DNA from: Pseudoruegeria sp. SHC-113
Lineage (GTDB): Bacteria > Pseudomonadota > Alphaproteobacteria > Rhodobacterales > Rhodobacteraceae
Length of the DNA stretch: 64,000 nucleotides
Direction of reading: 5' to 3'
Assembly (NCBI RefSeq): GCF_025376885.1
Contig: NZ_JAHUBR010000002.1
Location: 186,001-250,000, forward strand
The notes beneath the pieces were generated by a model. The model ran no database searches and had not been told where the DNA came from. It worked only from the letters and a program-made list of their open reading frames with translations. The position numbers were made by a program, and so were the translations under genes. Below are positions 41,978-50,827 of this stretch, in pieces; position 1 is the first letter of the stretch, and every line of letters begins with the position of its first letter.

Positions 41978-42113
41978 GCGCCATCGCCGTCCCGCGGGGT
42001 GGCGAGCCGAGGTTTGTGCTGAGCAGGTTATCTGGCAACCTCCGCGCATGGCTTGAACGGAGCACCCAGTCCAGCCAAATCGCCAGCCCGTCCGGGCGGG
42101 CCGGCGATGGCGC
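41978..42113. repeat. GC-rich intergenic repeat, copy 4, divergent centre
   Basis: 12-bp perfect arms (41978-41989 and 42102-42113) bracket 112 bp. Inside the left part, 41985-42004 is 20 of 20 identical to 60437-60456, so it belongs to the same family as the two-hairpin elements, with a different or disrupted centre. It fills the space between two convergent genes. Confidence 0.55.
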
Positions 42114-42136
42114 GGCGCCTTCGGCTTGTCCCGCGC

Positions 42137-43102
42137 CTAACCGTTCAGCGCCTTGCACTCGGGCACCGGCGTAAGCACAGTGCCATCCTTCAGGAACTGG
42201 CTGAGGTTGTCGCAGGTGAGATCGCCCATCGCCTGACGGGTTTCCACCGTGCCTGAGCCCACATGCGGCGTGAGCACCACGTTGTCCATGCCTTTGAGCG
42301 CATCCGGGATCTTCGGCTCCTGCTCAAACACATCAAGCCCCGCCCCGCCGAGTGCGCCGCTTTCCAAAGCGGCCACCAGCGCGGCCTCATCCACAACAGA
42401 GCCGCGCGAGACGTTGACGAGGATGCCCTCAGGCCCCAGCGCCGCAAGCACCTCGGCGTTCACCAGATGCTGCGTGGCCGCGCCGCCGGGCGTGATGCAG
42501 ACCAGCACATCGCAGCGCTGCGCCATATCCACCAGATCGGCGCAATAGGTGTAATCCACCGGCTTTTCCGAGCGGCTGTGATAGAGGATCTCGGCCCCGA
42601 AAGCCTTGGCGCGCTCGGCAATCGTCTGGCCGATGCGGCCCAGCCCGAGGATGCCCACGCGGCGGTTCTGCACCGAGCGGGTGAGCGGGTACGCGCCCTT
42701 GGCCTCCCAATCGCCGCTGCGCGCCCAGCGCTCCGAGGGCACCAACTGGCGGGAGACGGCAAGCCAGAGCAGGATCGCCGTGTCGGCCACCTCATCGTTC
42801 AGCACATCCGGTGTGTGGGCCACCAGAATGCCTTTCGCCGCCGCGCCATCGGCGTCGATCGCGTCATAGCCAACGCCGTAGCTCGAGATAACCTTCACGT
42901 TCGGACAGGCCGCCATCACGTCTTCCGGCACCCCCCAATGGCCATCGGTGGCAATCGCATGCACCGACGGGCCGACTTCGGCCAGAAATTCCGCGCGGTC
43001 TTCGCGGCCGAACAGGCGGTGCACGGTGAACTCGGCTTCAAAACGGGCGGTCATGCGCTCCGTCACCTGGCCGACCTGCAGCAGAACCGGTTTCTCAGAC
43101 AT
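42137..43102 (-). CDS. D-2-hydroxyacid dehydrogenase (hydroxypyruvate/glyoxylate reductase-like)
   Basis: 321 residues. The NAD-binding motif is GILGLGRIGQTIAERA, and the catalytic Arg, Glu and His lie in NVSRGSVVDE, FEQEP and TPHVGSGT. It probably reduces a short 2-keto acid such as glyoxylate or hydroxypyruvate formed by the sugar-acid pathway. It overlaps the FAH hydrolase gene by 8 bp, so the two are coupled. Confidence 0.9.
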   Translation of the reverse strand: MSEKPVLLQVGQVTERMTARFEAEFTVHRLFGREDRAEFLAEVGPSVHAIATDGHWGVPEDVMAACPNVKVISSYGVGYDAIDADGAAAKGILVAHTPDVLNDEVADTAILLWLAVSRQLVPSERWARSGDWEAKGAYPLTRSVQNRRVGILGLGRIGQTIAERAKAFGAEILYHSRSEKPVDYTYCADLVDMAQRCDVLVCITPGGAATQHLVNAEVLAALGPEGILVNVSRGSVVDEAALVAALESGALGGAGLDVFEQEPKIPDALKGMDNVVLTPHVGSGTVETRQAMGDLTCDNLSQFLKDGTVLTPVPECKALNG

Positions 43103-43943
43103 CAGCCTTCACCTCTTGCCGCTGGCGGCCCAGCCCTTCGATCCATACGTCCATCACATCGCCTTCCTTCAGGTATTTCGGTTCGGGTTTCATCCCCATG
43201 CCCACGCCCGGAGGCGTGCCGGTGGAGATCACATCGCCCGGGTGCAGGGTAAAAAGCTGGCTCAGATGAGAGATGATCTGCGCCACGGTGAAGATCATCG
43301 TCGCCGTATTGCCCGACTGCATCTGTGCGCCATTCACCGCCAGCCCCATGTCGAGCCGCTGCGGATCGCCCACTTCGTCGGCCGTCACGAGCCACGGCCC
43401 CGTGGGGCCGAAGGTGTCGCAGCTCTTGCCCTTGGTCCACTGGCCGGTGAGCCCGGTCTGGAATTCACGTTCGGAAACATCATTGCAGATGCAATAGCCC
43501 GCCACGTAATCCAGCGCCTCGGCCTCGCTCACGTATTTCGCCGCGCGCCCGATCACCACGCCAAGCTCCACCTCCCAATCGCTGCGCGTGGAGCCGCGCG
43601 GCAGGATCACATCGTCATTGGGGCCGGAAATCGCGGAATTGGCCTTCATGAAGAGGATCGGGTGTTCGGGGATCGGCAGGCCGCTTTCGGCGGCATGATC
43701 GGAGTAGTTGAGCCCGATGCACATGAACTTGCCGATGCTGCCCACGCAGGGGCCCAGCCGGGTTCCGGGGGCCACTTTGGGCAGCCCCGCGGGATCGAGC
43801 GCCCGCAGGCGCGACAGCGTGCGGGCCGACAGGTGCGGCCCGCTGATGTCGGGCACATGGGAGGAGAGATCGCGGATCCCCCCTTCCCGATCGACGATCC
43901 CGGGTTTCTCGGCCCCGGGCGCACCGAAACGCACCAGTTTCAT
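43095..43943 (-). CDS. FAH-family hydrolase, 2,4-diketo-3-deoxy sugar-acid hydrolase type
   Basis: 282 residues. The long FAH form has FMCIGLNYSDHAAESGLPIP, the metal ligands WEVELGVVIG and CNDVSERE, and GPTGPWLVTADEV. This is the length and pattern of enzymes annotated as ureidoglycolate lyase or 2,4-diketo-3-deoxy-L-rhamnonate/fuconate hydrolase. With a sugar-acid dehydratase 8 nt upstream, the second role fits: hydrolysis of a diketo acid to pyruvate plus a hydroxyacid, which the next gene could interconvert. Confidence 0.87.
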   Translation of the reverse strand: MKLVRFGAPGAEKPGIVDREGGIRDLSSHVPDISGPHLSARTLSRLRALDPAGLPKVAPGTRLGPCVGSIGKFMCIGLNYSDHAAESGLPIPEHPILFMKANSAISGPNDDVILPRGSTRSDWEVELGVVIGRAAKYVSEAEALDYVAGYCICNDVSEREFQTGLTGQWTKGKSCDTFGPTGPWLVTADEVGDPQRLDMGLAVNGAQMQSGNTATMIFTVAQIISHLSQLFTLHPGDVISTGTPPGVGMGMKPEPKYLKEGDVMDVWIEGLGRQRQEVKADV

Positions 43944-43951
43944 GGCAGCTC

Positions 43952-45742
43952 CTAGTGGTTGTCGCGCGGGAGCGGCCCCTGCGCGAGGCGTTTGTATTTG
44001 TCCGCACCTTCCAGCGTCATGCCTTCAGAGAGCGGGCGCACGCGCTCGCGGAAGATCTCCTGCCAGGGGGTTTGGGACTCTGGCGTATAGGGGCGCTCGC
44101 CCAGAGTGGCGCGGCGGGCCTCAAGCTCGGCCTCGTCCACCAGCATGTTGGCGGTGCAGGCGTTCAGATCGATGCGGATGCGATCGCCGGTTTTCACCAG
44201 CGCCAGCCCGCCACCAGCCGCCGCTTCGGGCGATGCGTTCAGGATCGAGGGTGAGCCGGAGGTGCCGGACTGGCGGCCATCGCCGACGCAGGGCAGCGCG
44301 TGGATGCCCTTTTTCAGCAGGTAGGCCGGCGGACGCATGTTCACCACTTCCGCCGCACCCGGATAGCCGATAGGGCCCGCGCCGCGCATGATCAGGATGC
44401 AATGCTCATCCACGCCGAGGCTCTCGTCGTCGATCCGCTTGTGGAAATCCTCCGGCCCGTCAAAGACGATGGCACGGCCTTCCCAGGCGTTGGGGCTCTC
44501 AGGGTTGGAGAGGTAGCGATCGCGGAACTCGGTGCTGATCACCGAGGTCTTCATGATCGCGGAGTCAAAGAGGTTGCCCGACAGGTTGATGAACCCGGCC
44601 GCCGGGACGAGCGGTGCCGAAACGGGCATGATCACGTCATCGTTCTCGGTGCGGCGCTCGGCGCAGTTGTCGCCCATCGTCTTGCCGTTGGCGGTGATCG
44701 CATCGGGGTGCGGCAGCAGCCCGGCGGCGATCAACTCGCCCACCACGGCCGGCACGCCGCCTGCGCGGTGGTAATCCTCGCCCAGATATTTGCCCGCCGG
44801 CTGCAGGTTCACCAAGAGCGGCACCTTGTGGCCCAGCGCCTGCCAGTCGTCGTTGTTCAGCTCCACGCCCAGATGGCGGGCGATGCCGTTCAGGTGGATC
44901 GGCGCATTGGTGGAGCCGCCGATGGCGGAGTTGATCACGATGGCATTCTCAAACGCCTCGCGCGTCATGATGTCGGTCGGCTTCAGATCCTCGCGCACCA
45001 TGTCCACGATGCGTTTGCCGGTCTCGTAGCTGATCTGGCCGCGCTCGCGGTAGGGCGCGGGGATGGCGGCGGAGCCCGGCAGCTGCATGCCCAGCGCCTC
45101 GGCCAGCGAGTTCATCGTGGTGGCGGTGCCCATAGTGTTGCAATAGCCCACGGACGGCGCAGACGAGGCGGCCAGTTCCATGAAACCGTCATCGTCGATC
45201 TCGCCGGTGGCCAGCAGTTCGCGGGCCTTCCAGATCACCGTGCCGGAGCCTGCGCGCTCGCCCTTGTACCAGCCGTTCAGCATCGGGCCAACCGAGAGCG
45301 CGATGGCGGGAATGTTCACCGTCGCCGCTGCCATCAGCAGGGCCGGGGTTGTCTTGTCGCAGCCGATGTTGAGCACTACGCCGTCGATCGGGTAGCCGTA
45401 GAGCGTTTCCACGAGGCTCAGGTAAGCGAGGTTGCGGTCAAGGCTCGCTGTGGGGCGCTTGCCGGTTTCCTGAATCGGATGCACCGGGATCTCGATCACC
45501 GTGCCGCCGGCGGCGATGATGCCGTCGCGCACGCGTTTGCTCAGCTCGATATGGTGGCGGTTGCAGGGGCTCAGATCGCTGCCCGTCTGGGCGATGCCGA
45601 TGATCGGCTTGCCCGATTGCAGCTCTTCGCGGGTCAGCCCGTAGTTCAAATAACGTTCGAGATAGAGCGCGGTCATCTCGTGGTTGTCGGGGTTGTTGAA
45701 CCATTGCTGGCTGCGCAGCGGGCGTTTGGTGTCTTGCGTCAC
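43952..45742 (-). CDS. IlvD/Edd-family sugar-acid dehydratase, XylD-like
   Basis: 596 residues from a GTG start with AGGAG nine bases upstream; an in-frame extension of 29 residues before it looks non-coding. The sequence matches my memory of Caulobacter D-xylonate dehydratase along its length: [44 protein letters not shown] and [12 protein letters not shown] (Fe-S Cys), and the end PRDNH. It dehydrates an aldonate to a 2-keto-3-deoxy acid. The exact aldonate (xylonate, arabinonate, fuconate) is open. First gene of the minus-strand half of the sugar-acid locus. Confidence 0.9.
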   Translation of the reverse strand: MTQDTKRPLRSQQWFNNPDNHEMTALYLERYLNYGLTREELQSGKPIIGIAQTGSDLSPCNRHHIELSKRVRDGIIAAGGTVIEIPVHPIQETGKRPTASLDRNLAYLSLVETLYGYPIDGVVLNIGCDKTTPALLMAAATVNIPAIALSVGPMLNGWYKGERAGSGTVIWKARELLATGEIDDDGFMELAASSAPSVGYCNTMGTATTMNSLAEALGMQLPGSAAIPAPYRERGQISYETGKRIVDMVREDLKPTDIMTREAFENAIVINSAIGGSTNAPIHLNGIARHLGVELNNDDWQALGHKVPLLVNLQPAGKYLGEDYHRAGGVPAVVGELIAAGLLPHPDAITANGKTMGDNCAERRTENDDVIMPVSAPLVPAAGFINLSGNLFDSAIMKTSVISTEFRDRYLSNPESPNAWEGRAIVFDGPEDFHKRIDDESLGVDEHCILIMRGAGPIGYPGAAEVVNMRPPAYLLKKGIHALPCVGDGRQSGTSGSPSILNASPEAAAGGGLALVKTGDRIRIDLNACTANMLVDEAELEARRATLGERPYTPESQTPWQEIFRERVRPLSEGMTLEGADKYKRLAQGPLPRDNH

Positions 45743-46063
45743 GCTCAAATTCTCCTGGTCCGGGCCCCGACTCAAAATAGCAGGCACCCGATAAGTGGCA
45801 CTTGTTTCGATCGTCCCGAAGCCGCGCAACGCCGGGAGGGACGGCGCGGGATCCGAGGTGTCAACTAATTGGGAATGCTTTCCTTTTCCTTCCCTTTCGT
45901 CCGGAGCCCCGCCACGCGAACACTCGAGTGCACGCTATTTTGGTGCTGCTCGAAGCTTGGCGAAAATGGGTCTGGCCGCGGGCGAGCCTAGTCTCTAGGC
46001 TTCGCCGAAATCAAGGGCGGAACCGCTGCGCAGGCCCCTGCGCCGCGCCAGGAGGGACACATC
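45743..46063. promoter_or_regulatory. 321-bp divergent region of the sugar-acid locus
   Basis: It contains a minus-strand TTGACA (45859-45864) without a matching -10, a pyrimidine-rich run around 45875-45900, and the perfect palindrome CACTCGAGTG at 45921-45930. AGGAGGGA before the next gene is its ribosome site. The palindrome is a reasonable operator for the GntR regulator of the locus. No small gene is evident. Confidence 0.45.
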
Positions 46064-46945
46064 ATGACGAAACCGACAATCGCACTTTTGGGCACCGGGC
46101 TGATGGGCGCGCCGATGGCGGCCAACCTCTGCCGGGCCGGATACCCTTTGCGGGTTTGGAACCGCACCCGCACCAAAGCCGAGCCGTTGGCGGCCCAAGG
46201 CGCGCAGGTCTGTGACAGCGCAGCTGAGGCCGTTGCCGGGGTCGATATCGTGATCTCGATGATGGCGGACGGACCAACCACCGCTGCCGTGCAGGCCGAG
46301 CCCGATCTGCGCGCCGGGCTGAAGGCGGGGGCCCTCTGGATCGAGATGGCCTCGGTCAAACCCGAAGAAGCCCGCGCGCAGGCCGCCGATCTGGCCAAGC
46401 TCGGCCTGCGCCACCTCGATGCGCCGGTCTCCGGCGGCACCAAGGGTGCGGAAGGGGCGAAGCTCGCGATCATGGTAGGCGGTGAAGCCGAGGTCTTTGC
46501 CGAAGCTGAGCCTGTGCTCTCTGCCATGGGCCGCCCGGTGCATGTGGGGCCGTCGGGCAGCGGAGAGCTGTCCAAACTGGCCAACCAATCCATCGTTGCG
46601 ATCACCATCGCCGCCGTGGCCGAGGCCATGCTTCTGCTCGAAAAGGGCGGCGCCAACCCGGCTGCCGTGCGCGACGCGCTGAAGGGCGGCTTTGCGGATT
46701 CCACGATCCTGCAACAGCACGGCCAGCGGATGACCGAAGGCAATTTCGTGCCCGGCGGGCTGACGAAATTTCAGGTCAAGGATCTGGACAACGTGCTGGC
46801 AGAGGCCGCCGGGCTGGGCCTGACCCTGCCCACGACCCATGACGTGAACGAACGCTTCCGCCACCTGTGCGACGCGATGGATGGTGGCGACATGGATCAC
46901 TCCGCGCTCTACCTCGAACTCAAGCAACGCAACGGGCTGGTGTGA
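46064..46945 (+). CDS. 3-hydroxyisobutyrate dehydrogenase-family oxidoreductase 1
   Basis: 293 residues. The NAD(P) motif is LLGTGLMGAPMAANL, the substrate loop is LDAPVSGGTKGAEGA, and the catalytic Lys is in GSGELSKLANQ. These features are shared by tartronate-semialdehyde reductase (GarR/GlxR) and L-threonate dehydrogenase (LtnD). Placed 1 nt before denD, it may be the LtnD-like partner of a four-carbon acid pathway, but the kinase and decarboxylase of that pathway are absent here. AGGAGGGA precedes the ATG. Confidence 0.88.
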   Translation: MTKPTIALLGTGLMGAPMAANLCRAGYPLRVWNRTRTKAEPLAAQGAQVCDSAAEAVAGVDIVISMMADGPTTAAVQAEPDLRAGLKAGALWIEMASVKPEEARAQAADLAKLGLRHLDAPVSGGTKGAEGAKLAIMVGGEAEVFAEAEPVLSAMGRPVHVGPSGSGELSKLANQSIVAITIAAVAEAMLLLEKGGANPAAVRDALKGGFADSTILQQHGQRMTEGNFVPGGLTKFQVKDLDNVLAEAAGLGLTLPTTHDVNERFRHLCDAMDGGDMDHSALYLELKQRNGLV

Positions 46946-46946
46946 G

Positions 46947-47957
46947 ATGCGTGACATCGAGGAAATCCTGATCATCGGCGGCGGTGGCATGGTGGGCCAG
47001 AAGCTCGCCCATGCCCTCGTGCAGGCACCGCTGACGCCCGATACCACCTCCGCCCTCACCCTGATGGACCTCGGCTTCCCGCCCGAAAGCCCAATGGGCG
47101 CACGGCAGATCATCGCCAATGTCTCCGATCCTGCGCCACTCAAGGCGGCGCTGGCCGAGCGCCCGGCGGTGATCTTCCATTTCGCCGCCATCGTCTCCGG
47201 GCAGGCGGAGGCCGATTTCGATCTGGGCTGGGAGGTCAATCACATGGCCTTCTGGCGTTTCCTCGAAACGGTGCGCCACGAGCATATCGCCAGCGGTGGC
47301 AGCTACTGCCCGCGCGTGGTGTTCACCTCCTCCATTGCCGTCTTTGGCGGCCCCTACCCCGAGGTGATCGACGACGGCTTCCCGCCCGCGCCGCTCACCT
47401 CCTACGGGGCACAGAAGGCGGCCTGCGAACTGATGCTGGCCGATTTCTCCCGCAAGGGGTTTCTGGACGGGATCGCCATCCGCCTGCCCACGATCTGCGT
47501 GCGGCCCGGCAAGCCCAACAAGGCGGCCTCGGGCTTCTTCTCGGGCATCATCCGCGAGCCGCTGAACGGGCAGGACGCGGTGCTGCCCGTCGGCACGGAC
47601 GTGCGCCACTGGCACGCCTCCCCCGCCTCCGCCGTCGGCTTCCTGCGCCATGCCGCGCGGCTGGATACAGGCCAACTCGGACAGCGCCGCGCGCTGAACC
47701 TGCCCGGCGTTTCCTGCACGGTGGAAGAGCAGATCGAAGCCCTGCGCGATGTGGCCGGGAATGATGTGTTGGCACTGATCAAACCGCAGCCTGATCCGAC
47801 CATTGAGGCTATCGTGGCCGGCTGGCCGCGCAATTTCGCCCCCGAACGGGCGCTGGCGCTTGGCTTCACGGCGGATGCAGACTTCCGCAGCATCATCGAA
47901 GCTTACATCCGTGACGATCTCGCGCCTGAACAGGCTCAGAGGTTGCGCTTGAGGTGA
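46947..47957 (+). CDS. denD: NAD-dependent epimerase/dehydratase, D-erythronate dehydrogenase-like
   Basis: 336 residues, extended SDR. It has GGGGMVGQKL at 11-20, the DenD-type HFAAIVSGQAEADFDLGW segment, Ser128/129 (FTSSIAVFGG) and the catalytic pair Tyr153-Lys157 in SYGAQK. DenD oxidises D-erythronate at C2. The C-terminal 22 nt overlap the end of the convergent GntR gene. Family placement is good; the substrate is inferred. Confidence 0.83.
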   Translation: MRDIEEILIIGGGGMVGQKLAHALVQAPLTPDTTSALTLMDLGFPPESPMGARQIIANVSDPAPLKAALAERPAVIFHFAAIVSGQAEADFDLGWEVNHMAFWRFLETVRHEHIASGGSYCPRVVFTSSIAVFGGPYPEVIDDGFPPAPLTSYGAQKAACELMLADFSRKGFLDGIAIRLPTICVRPGKPNKAASGFFSGIIREPLNGQDAVLPVGTDVRHWHASPASAVGFLRHAARLDTGQLGQRRALNLPGVSCTVEEQIEALRDVAGNDVLALIKPQPDPTIEAIVAGWPRNFAPERALALGFTADADFRSIIEAYIRDDLAPEQAQRLRLR

Positions 47958-48583
47958 TCGTGGATCGCCTTGCGGCAGGCGGCTTCATCGCGGCCCAGAG
48001 CGGCGTCGAGGATCGTCTGGTGCTCACCGATGATGGCGCGGAAGTAATCGCCGCCGAAATCCCGTTCCAGCGCGAACATCTGCTGGCGGAACTGAAGGTA
48101 GATGCTGTCGAAGCTGTGCAGCAGGATCGGCGAGTCACAGGCCGAGATCAGCGTGCGGTGAAAATCATACTCCGCCGAACTCCAGAGCGCGCTGTCCTCG
48201 CCCGGCGCTCCTGATTCTCGCGCGATTCGGGTTTCGATATGCACAAGTTTATGATGCGCGGCCGTGAGTTGCGCCTCCCATGCGACGCCGCCAAGCTTCA
48301 TCGAGCGCGCGGCGCCCTCCTGTTCGAGCATGATTCGAAACCGGGTCACGTCAGCGCGAATCGACTGTGAGCAGGGCTGTGTACGAAAGCCGCGCTGCAA
48401 CTCGAAGGTGACGAGCCCCATCGATGACAGCCGCAGCAAAACATCCCGGATCGTATTGGCCGAACAGCCGTATGCGCCTTGTAACGTGCCGGGTTTGAGC
48501 TTTGCTGCAGCGCCGAAATAGCCGTTGATCAGCTTGTCCTGAAGGTCGCTGTAGATGGCTGCGGTGTCGGCGCTTTTGACCAT
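47936..48583 (-). CDS. GntR-family regulator with FCD domain
   Basis: 215 residues. An N-terminal winged helix (LKPGTLQGAYGCSANTIRDVLLRLSSMGLVTFE) is followed by an FCD effector domain with the metal-binding His/Asp set (EYDFHRTL, GEHQTILDAAL). FCD regulators sense organic or sugar acids. It is divergent from the TRAP operon and convergent with denD, so it is the obvious controller of the whole locus. Confidence 0.88.
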   Translation of the reverse strand: MVKSADTAAIYSDLQDKLINGYFGAAAKLKPGTLQGAYGCSANTIRDVLLRLSSMGLVTFELQRGFRTQPCSQSIRADVTRFRIMLEQEGAARSMKLGGVAWEAQLTAAHHKLVHIETRIARESGAPGEDSALWSSAEYDFHRTLISACDSPILLHSFDSIYLQFRQQMFALERDFGGDYFRAIIGEHQTILDAALGRDEAACRKAIHDHLKRNL

Positions 48584-48706
48584 GATCTGCTCCCAAGGCT
48601 TGCCCGCACGCTCCCCCGCGCGGGCCTCAACCTGACCGGAATCCGTAGCATGAGCTTCCGCAAGATTTCCAGAAATTTCAAAATTTTTTTCTTTTTCAAA
48701 TTATTG

Positions 48707-48735
48707 TTGGCACATCGAAAAGCCGTTGCTAGGCT
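48707..48735 (+). promoter_or_regulatory. Sigma-70 promoter of the TRAP operon
   Basis: TTGGCA (48707-48712), a spacer of exactly 17 nt, then TAGGCT (48730-48735), 73 nt before dctP. An AT-rich stretch directly upstream (48661-48705) could be an UP element. It includes the palindrome GAAATTTC (48672-48679), a possible GntR site. Confidence 0.55.
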
Positions 48736-48808
48736 CCCCCTGCGTCAATCCGGCACGGCCAGGGAGGAAGGCTTTCGGACGCGCAACGACAACATTGGGA
48801 GGAACACC

Positions 48809-49825
48809 ATGAAACTCAGGAAACTGGCTGCGGCCTTGGCCGGTGCGACGGCACTCATCGCGGGCACCGCGATCAGCGCGGACACCACGAAGCTGCGCAT
48901 CCAGACGCACTACGCCCCGGAAACTGTCTCCGGCAAGCTGGCCGCACAATACATGGAAGACATCCAGGCGATGTCCAACGGCGAGATCGAAGTAGAGATG
49001 TTCTACTCGTCCTCCGTTGTGAAATCGGTGGAAACCTTCGACGCTGCCGCTACCGGCATCCTCGATTGCGACATGACCGGCGGTGGCTACCAGACCGGCA
49101 AAAACTCCGCCTTCCAGTTCGTGGGCGACATCATGGGCGGCTACGACACCCCCTACCAGCAGCTGTCCTGGCTGTATTTCGGTGGCGGCAAGGAAGCAGC
49201 GGCTCCGCTCTACAACAAGTACGGCATGGAGCTGATCGGCTGGTGGGTCTACGGCCAGGAGAGCTTCGCCTCCTCCAAGCCCATCGAGAAAGTGGAAGAC
49301 TTCAAGGATTGGAAATTCCGCTCCCCTCCGGGCATGCAGACGATCATCTTTGAGAAGCTCGGCGCATCCCCGATCGTGATGGATTTCACCGAGATCTTCA
49401 CCGCGCTTGAAACCGGTATCATCGACGGTGCAGACGCCTCCGGCCTTGCCAACAACGTTGGCCTTGGTCTCTACGACATCGTGAAATACGCCAACTTCCC
49501 CGGCTTCCACTCGATGCCGTCCGACCACCTCGCCTGCAACAAGGCCGTGTTCGACGCGATGCCCGAGCATCACCAGCGCATCATGAAAGTTGCGATGGAA
49601 GCTCTGGCCCTGCGCACCGCGCTGACCTTCGAGAAAGCCAACGCCGAAGCCGCCGCCAAACTGCGTGCCGATGGCGTGACTCTGTCTCAGTGGTCCACCG
49701 AGGAGCTCAACAAGTTCCGCGGCGCGGCCCAGGCCGCCTGGGGTGAGTTCGCCGATACGCCGGAAGCCAAGGCTCTGGTGGAATCGCACCTTGCCTACCT
49801 CGAGCAGCTTGGCTTGAAACAGTAA
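48809..49825 (+). CDS. dctP: TRAP transporter substrate-binding protein (DctP/FcbT1 type)
   Basis: 338 residues with a signal peptide (ALAGATALIAGTAISA). TRAP P-subunit blocks are seen: AAQYMEDIQAMSNGEIEVEMF, DWKFRSPPGMQTIIFEKLGASP and the conserved Arg in FRSPPG that grips the ligand carboxylate. The pattern resembles the mannitol/chloroaromatic subgroup, which is compatible with sugar acids. It is followed by a strong terminator, separating it from the membrane subunits. Confidence 0.92.
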   Translation: MKLRKLAAALAGATALIAGTAISADTTKLRIQTHYAPETVSGKLAAQYMEDIQAMSNGEIEVEMFYSSSVVKSVETFDAAATGILDCDMTGGGYQTGKNSAFQFVGDIMGGYDTPYQQLSWLYFGGGKEAAAPLYNKYGMELIGWWVYGQESFASSKPIEKVEDFKDWKFRSPPGMQTIIFEKLGASPIVMDFTEIFTALETGIIDGADASGLANNVGLGLYDIVKYANFPGFHSMPSDHLACNKAVFDAMPEHHQRIMKVAMEALALRTALTFEKANAEAAAKLRADGVTLSQWSTEELNKFRGAAQAAWGEFADTPEAKALVESHLAYLEQLGLKQ

Positions 49826-49840
49826 GCCAACCCACAGACA

Positions 49841-49871
49841 GACCCCGCCCGCATTGGGCGGGGTCTTTTTT
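49841..49871 (+). terminator. Intrinsic terminator inside the TRAP operon, after dctP
   Basis: GACCCCGCCC-GCATT-GGGCGGGGTC is a perfect 10-bp stem followed by seven T. Partial read-through would express the membrane subunits at a lower level than the binding protein. Confidence 0.9.
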
Positions 49872-49921
49872 TGTCTTTGCAGCAGGGCAAAGGCAAACAC
49901 CTCTGGAGACATGGGGACAAC

Positions 49922-50827
49922 ATGCCGGAAAAATCAGGGAGCTTGGTCGAGTGGCTTGTGCCGCTGGCCTTCATATTCTGCGCGGGCTGGGTCATCTGGC
50001 ACATGCCAGCCTTCACGCTCACCTTGGCGACGCCCGAAGATCCTTCGCAATACGACAAGCTTCTGGCTCTGTTCAAACGCGCAGACATCACACCCAATCT
50101 GCCCGGCCTCTTCGGCGGCTATGCGGATATCATCGACTGGCTGGCCCTGCTGATGATCCCGGCGCTCGCCTATGTGGGCATGCGCACGGTGCGCCGCGCG
50201 CCGATGGAATTTGAAAGCTGGCGCGCGATTGACCGCCTGTCGGTCTTCATCGGCCGTGTCACCATGATGCTGATCGTCGTGCTCTGCTGCGTGATGATCT
50301 ACGAGGTGATCCTGCGTTACATCTTCGAGGCCCCAACGCTCTGGGCCAACGAGCTTTCGCTCTGGCTTGCAGGCTTCGTTTTTCTTTGCGCCGGGCTCTA
50401 CGCCATGCAACAGCGCAGCCACATCCGGATTTTCCTGATCTACGACATGCTGCCGCGCAACCTGCAGCGCACCTGCGACGTGATCTCCACTGTCCTGATC
50501 GTGACCTTCGCCTTCTTCCTATTCTATGGCGGCTATGGCGAAGCCTTCGACAAGTTCTACCGCTGGGAGACCTTCGGCACCGTTTTTGACCCGCCGATCC
50601 CCGCCACCCTGAAACCCATGGTGCTGATCGTGGTGACGCTCGTGGCCTTCCAGGCCATCGTGAACCTGATCTCCGACTGGAACGCCGAGCCGGTGGTACA
50701 CACCGCCGCCGATGACATCGACGAAGACGAACTCGCGCGCCTGCGCGCCGCTGTCGGCCATGATGGTGTCGGCGAGTTGGACGTCACGCGCGGCTCCATT
50801 CAATCCAACGAATACGAGAAACGCTGA
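49922..50827 (+). CDS. dctQ: TRAP transporter small permease (DctQ/FcbT2), extended
   Basis: 301 residues, clearly longer than the usual 160-230. An extra N-terminal membrane segment (VEWLVPLAFIFCAGWVIWHM) and about 90 residues of linker precede the standard four-helix DctQ core (MMLIVVLCCVMIYEVILRYIF; LWANELSLWLAGFVFLCAGLY). A charged C-terminal tail of 45 residues follows the last helix. Its stop overlaps the dctM start by one base. Confidence 0.87.
   Translation: MPEKSGSLVEWLVPLAFIFCAGWVIWHMPAFTLTLATPEDPSQYDKLLALFKRADITPNLPGLFGGYADIIDWLALLMIPALAYVGMRTVRRAPMEFESWRAIDRLSVFIGRVTMMLIVVLCCVMIYEVILRYIFEAPTLWANELSLWLAGFVFLCAGLYAMQQRSHIRIFLIYDMLPRNLQRTCDVISTVLIVTFAFFLFYGGYGEAFDKFYRWETFGTVFDPPIPATLKPMVLIVVTLVAFQAIVNLISDWNAEPVVHTAADDIDEDELARLRAAVGHDGVGELDVTRGSIQSNEYEKR

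Noticed and set aside
45743-45829. 29-residue N-terminal extension of the XylD-like dehydratase
   Set aside because: The GTG at 45742 has a well-placed AGGAG, and the extension has no similarity to the family N terminus.
48707-48735. Sigma-54 promoter (TTGGCAC ... TTGCT) upstream of dctP
   Set aside because: The GG and GC elements are 18-19 bases apart instead of the fixed 12, whereas a 17-bp-spaced sigma-70 reading fits.
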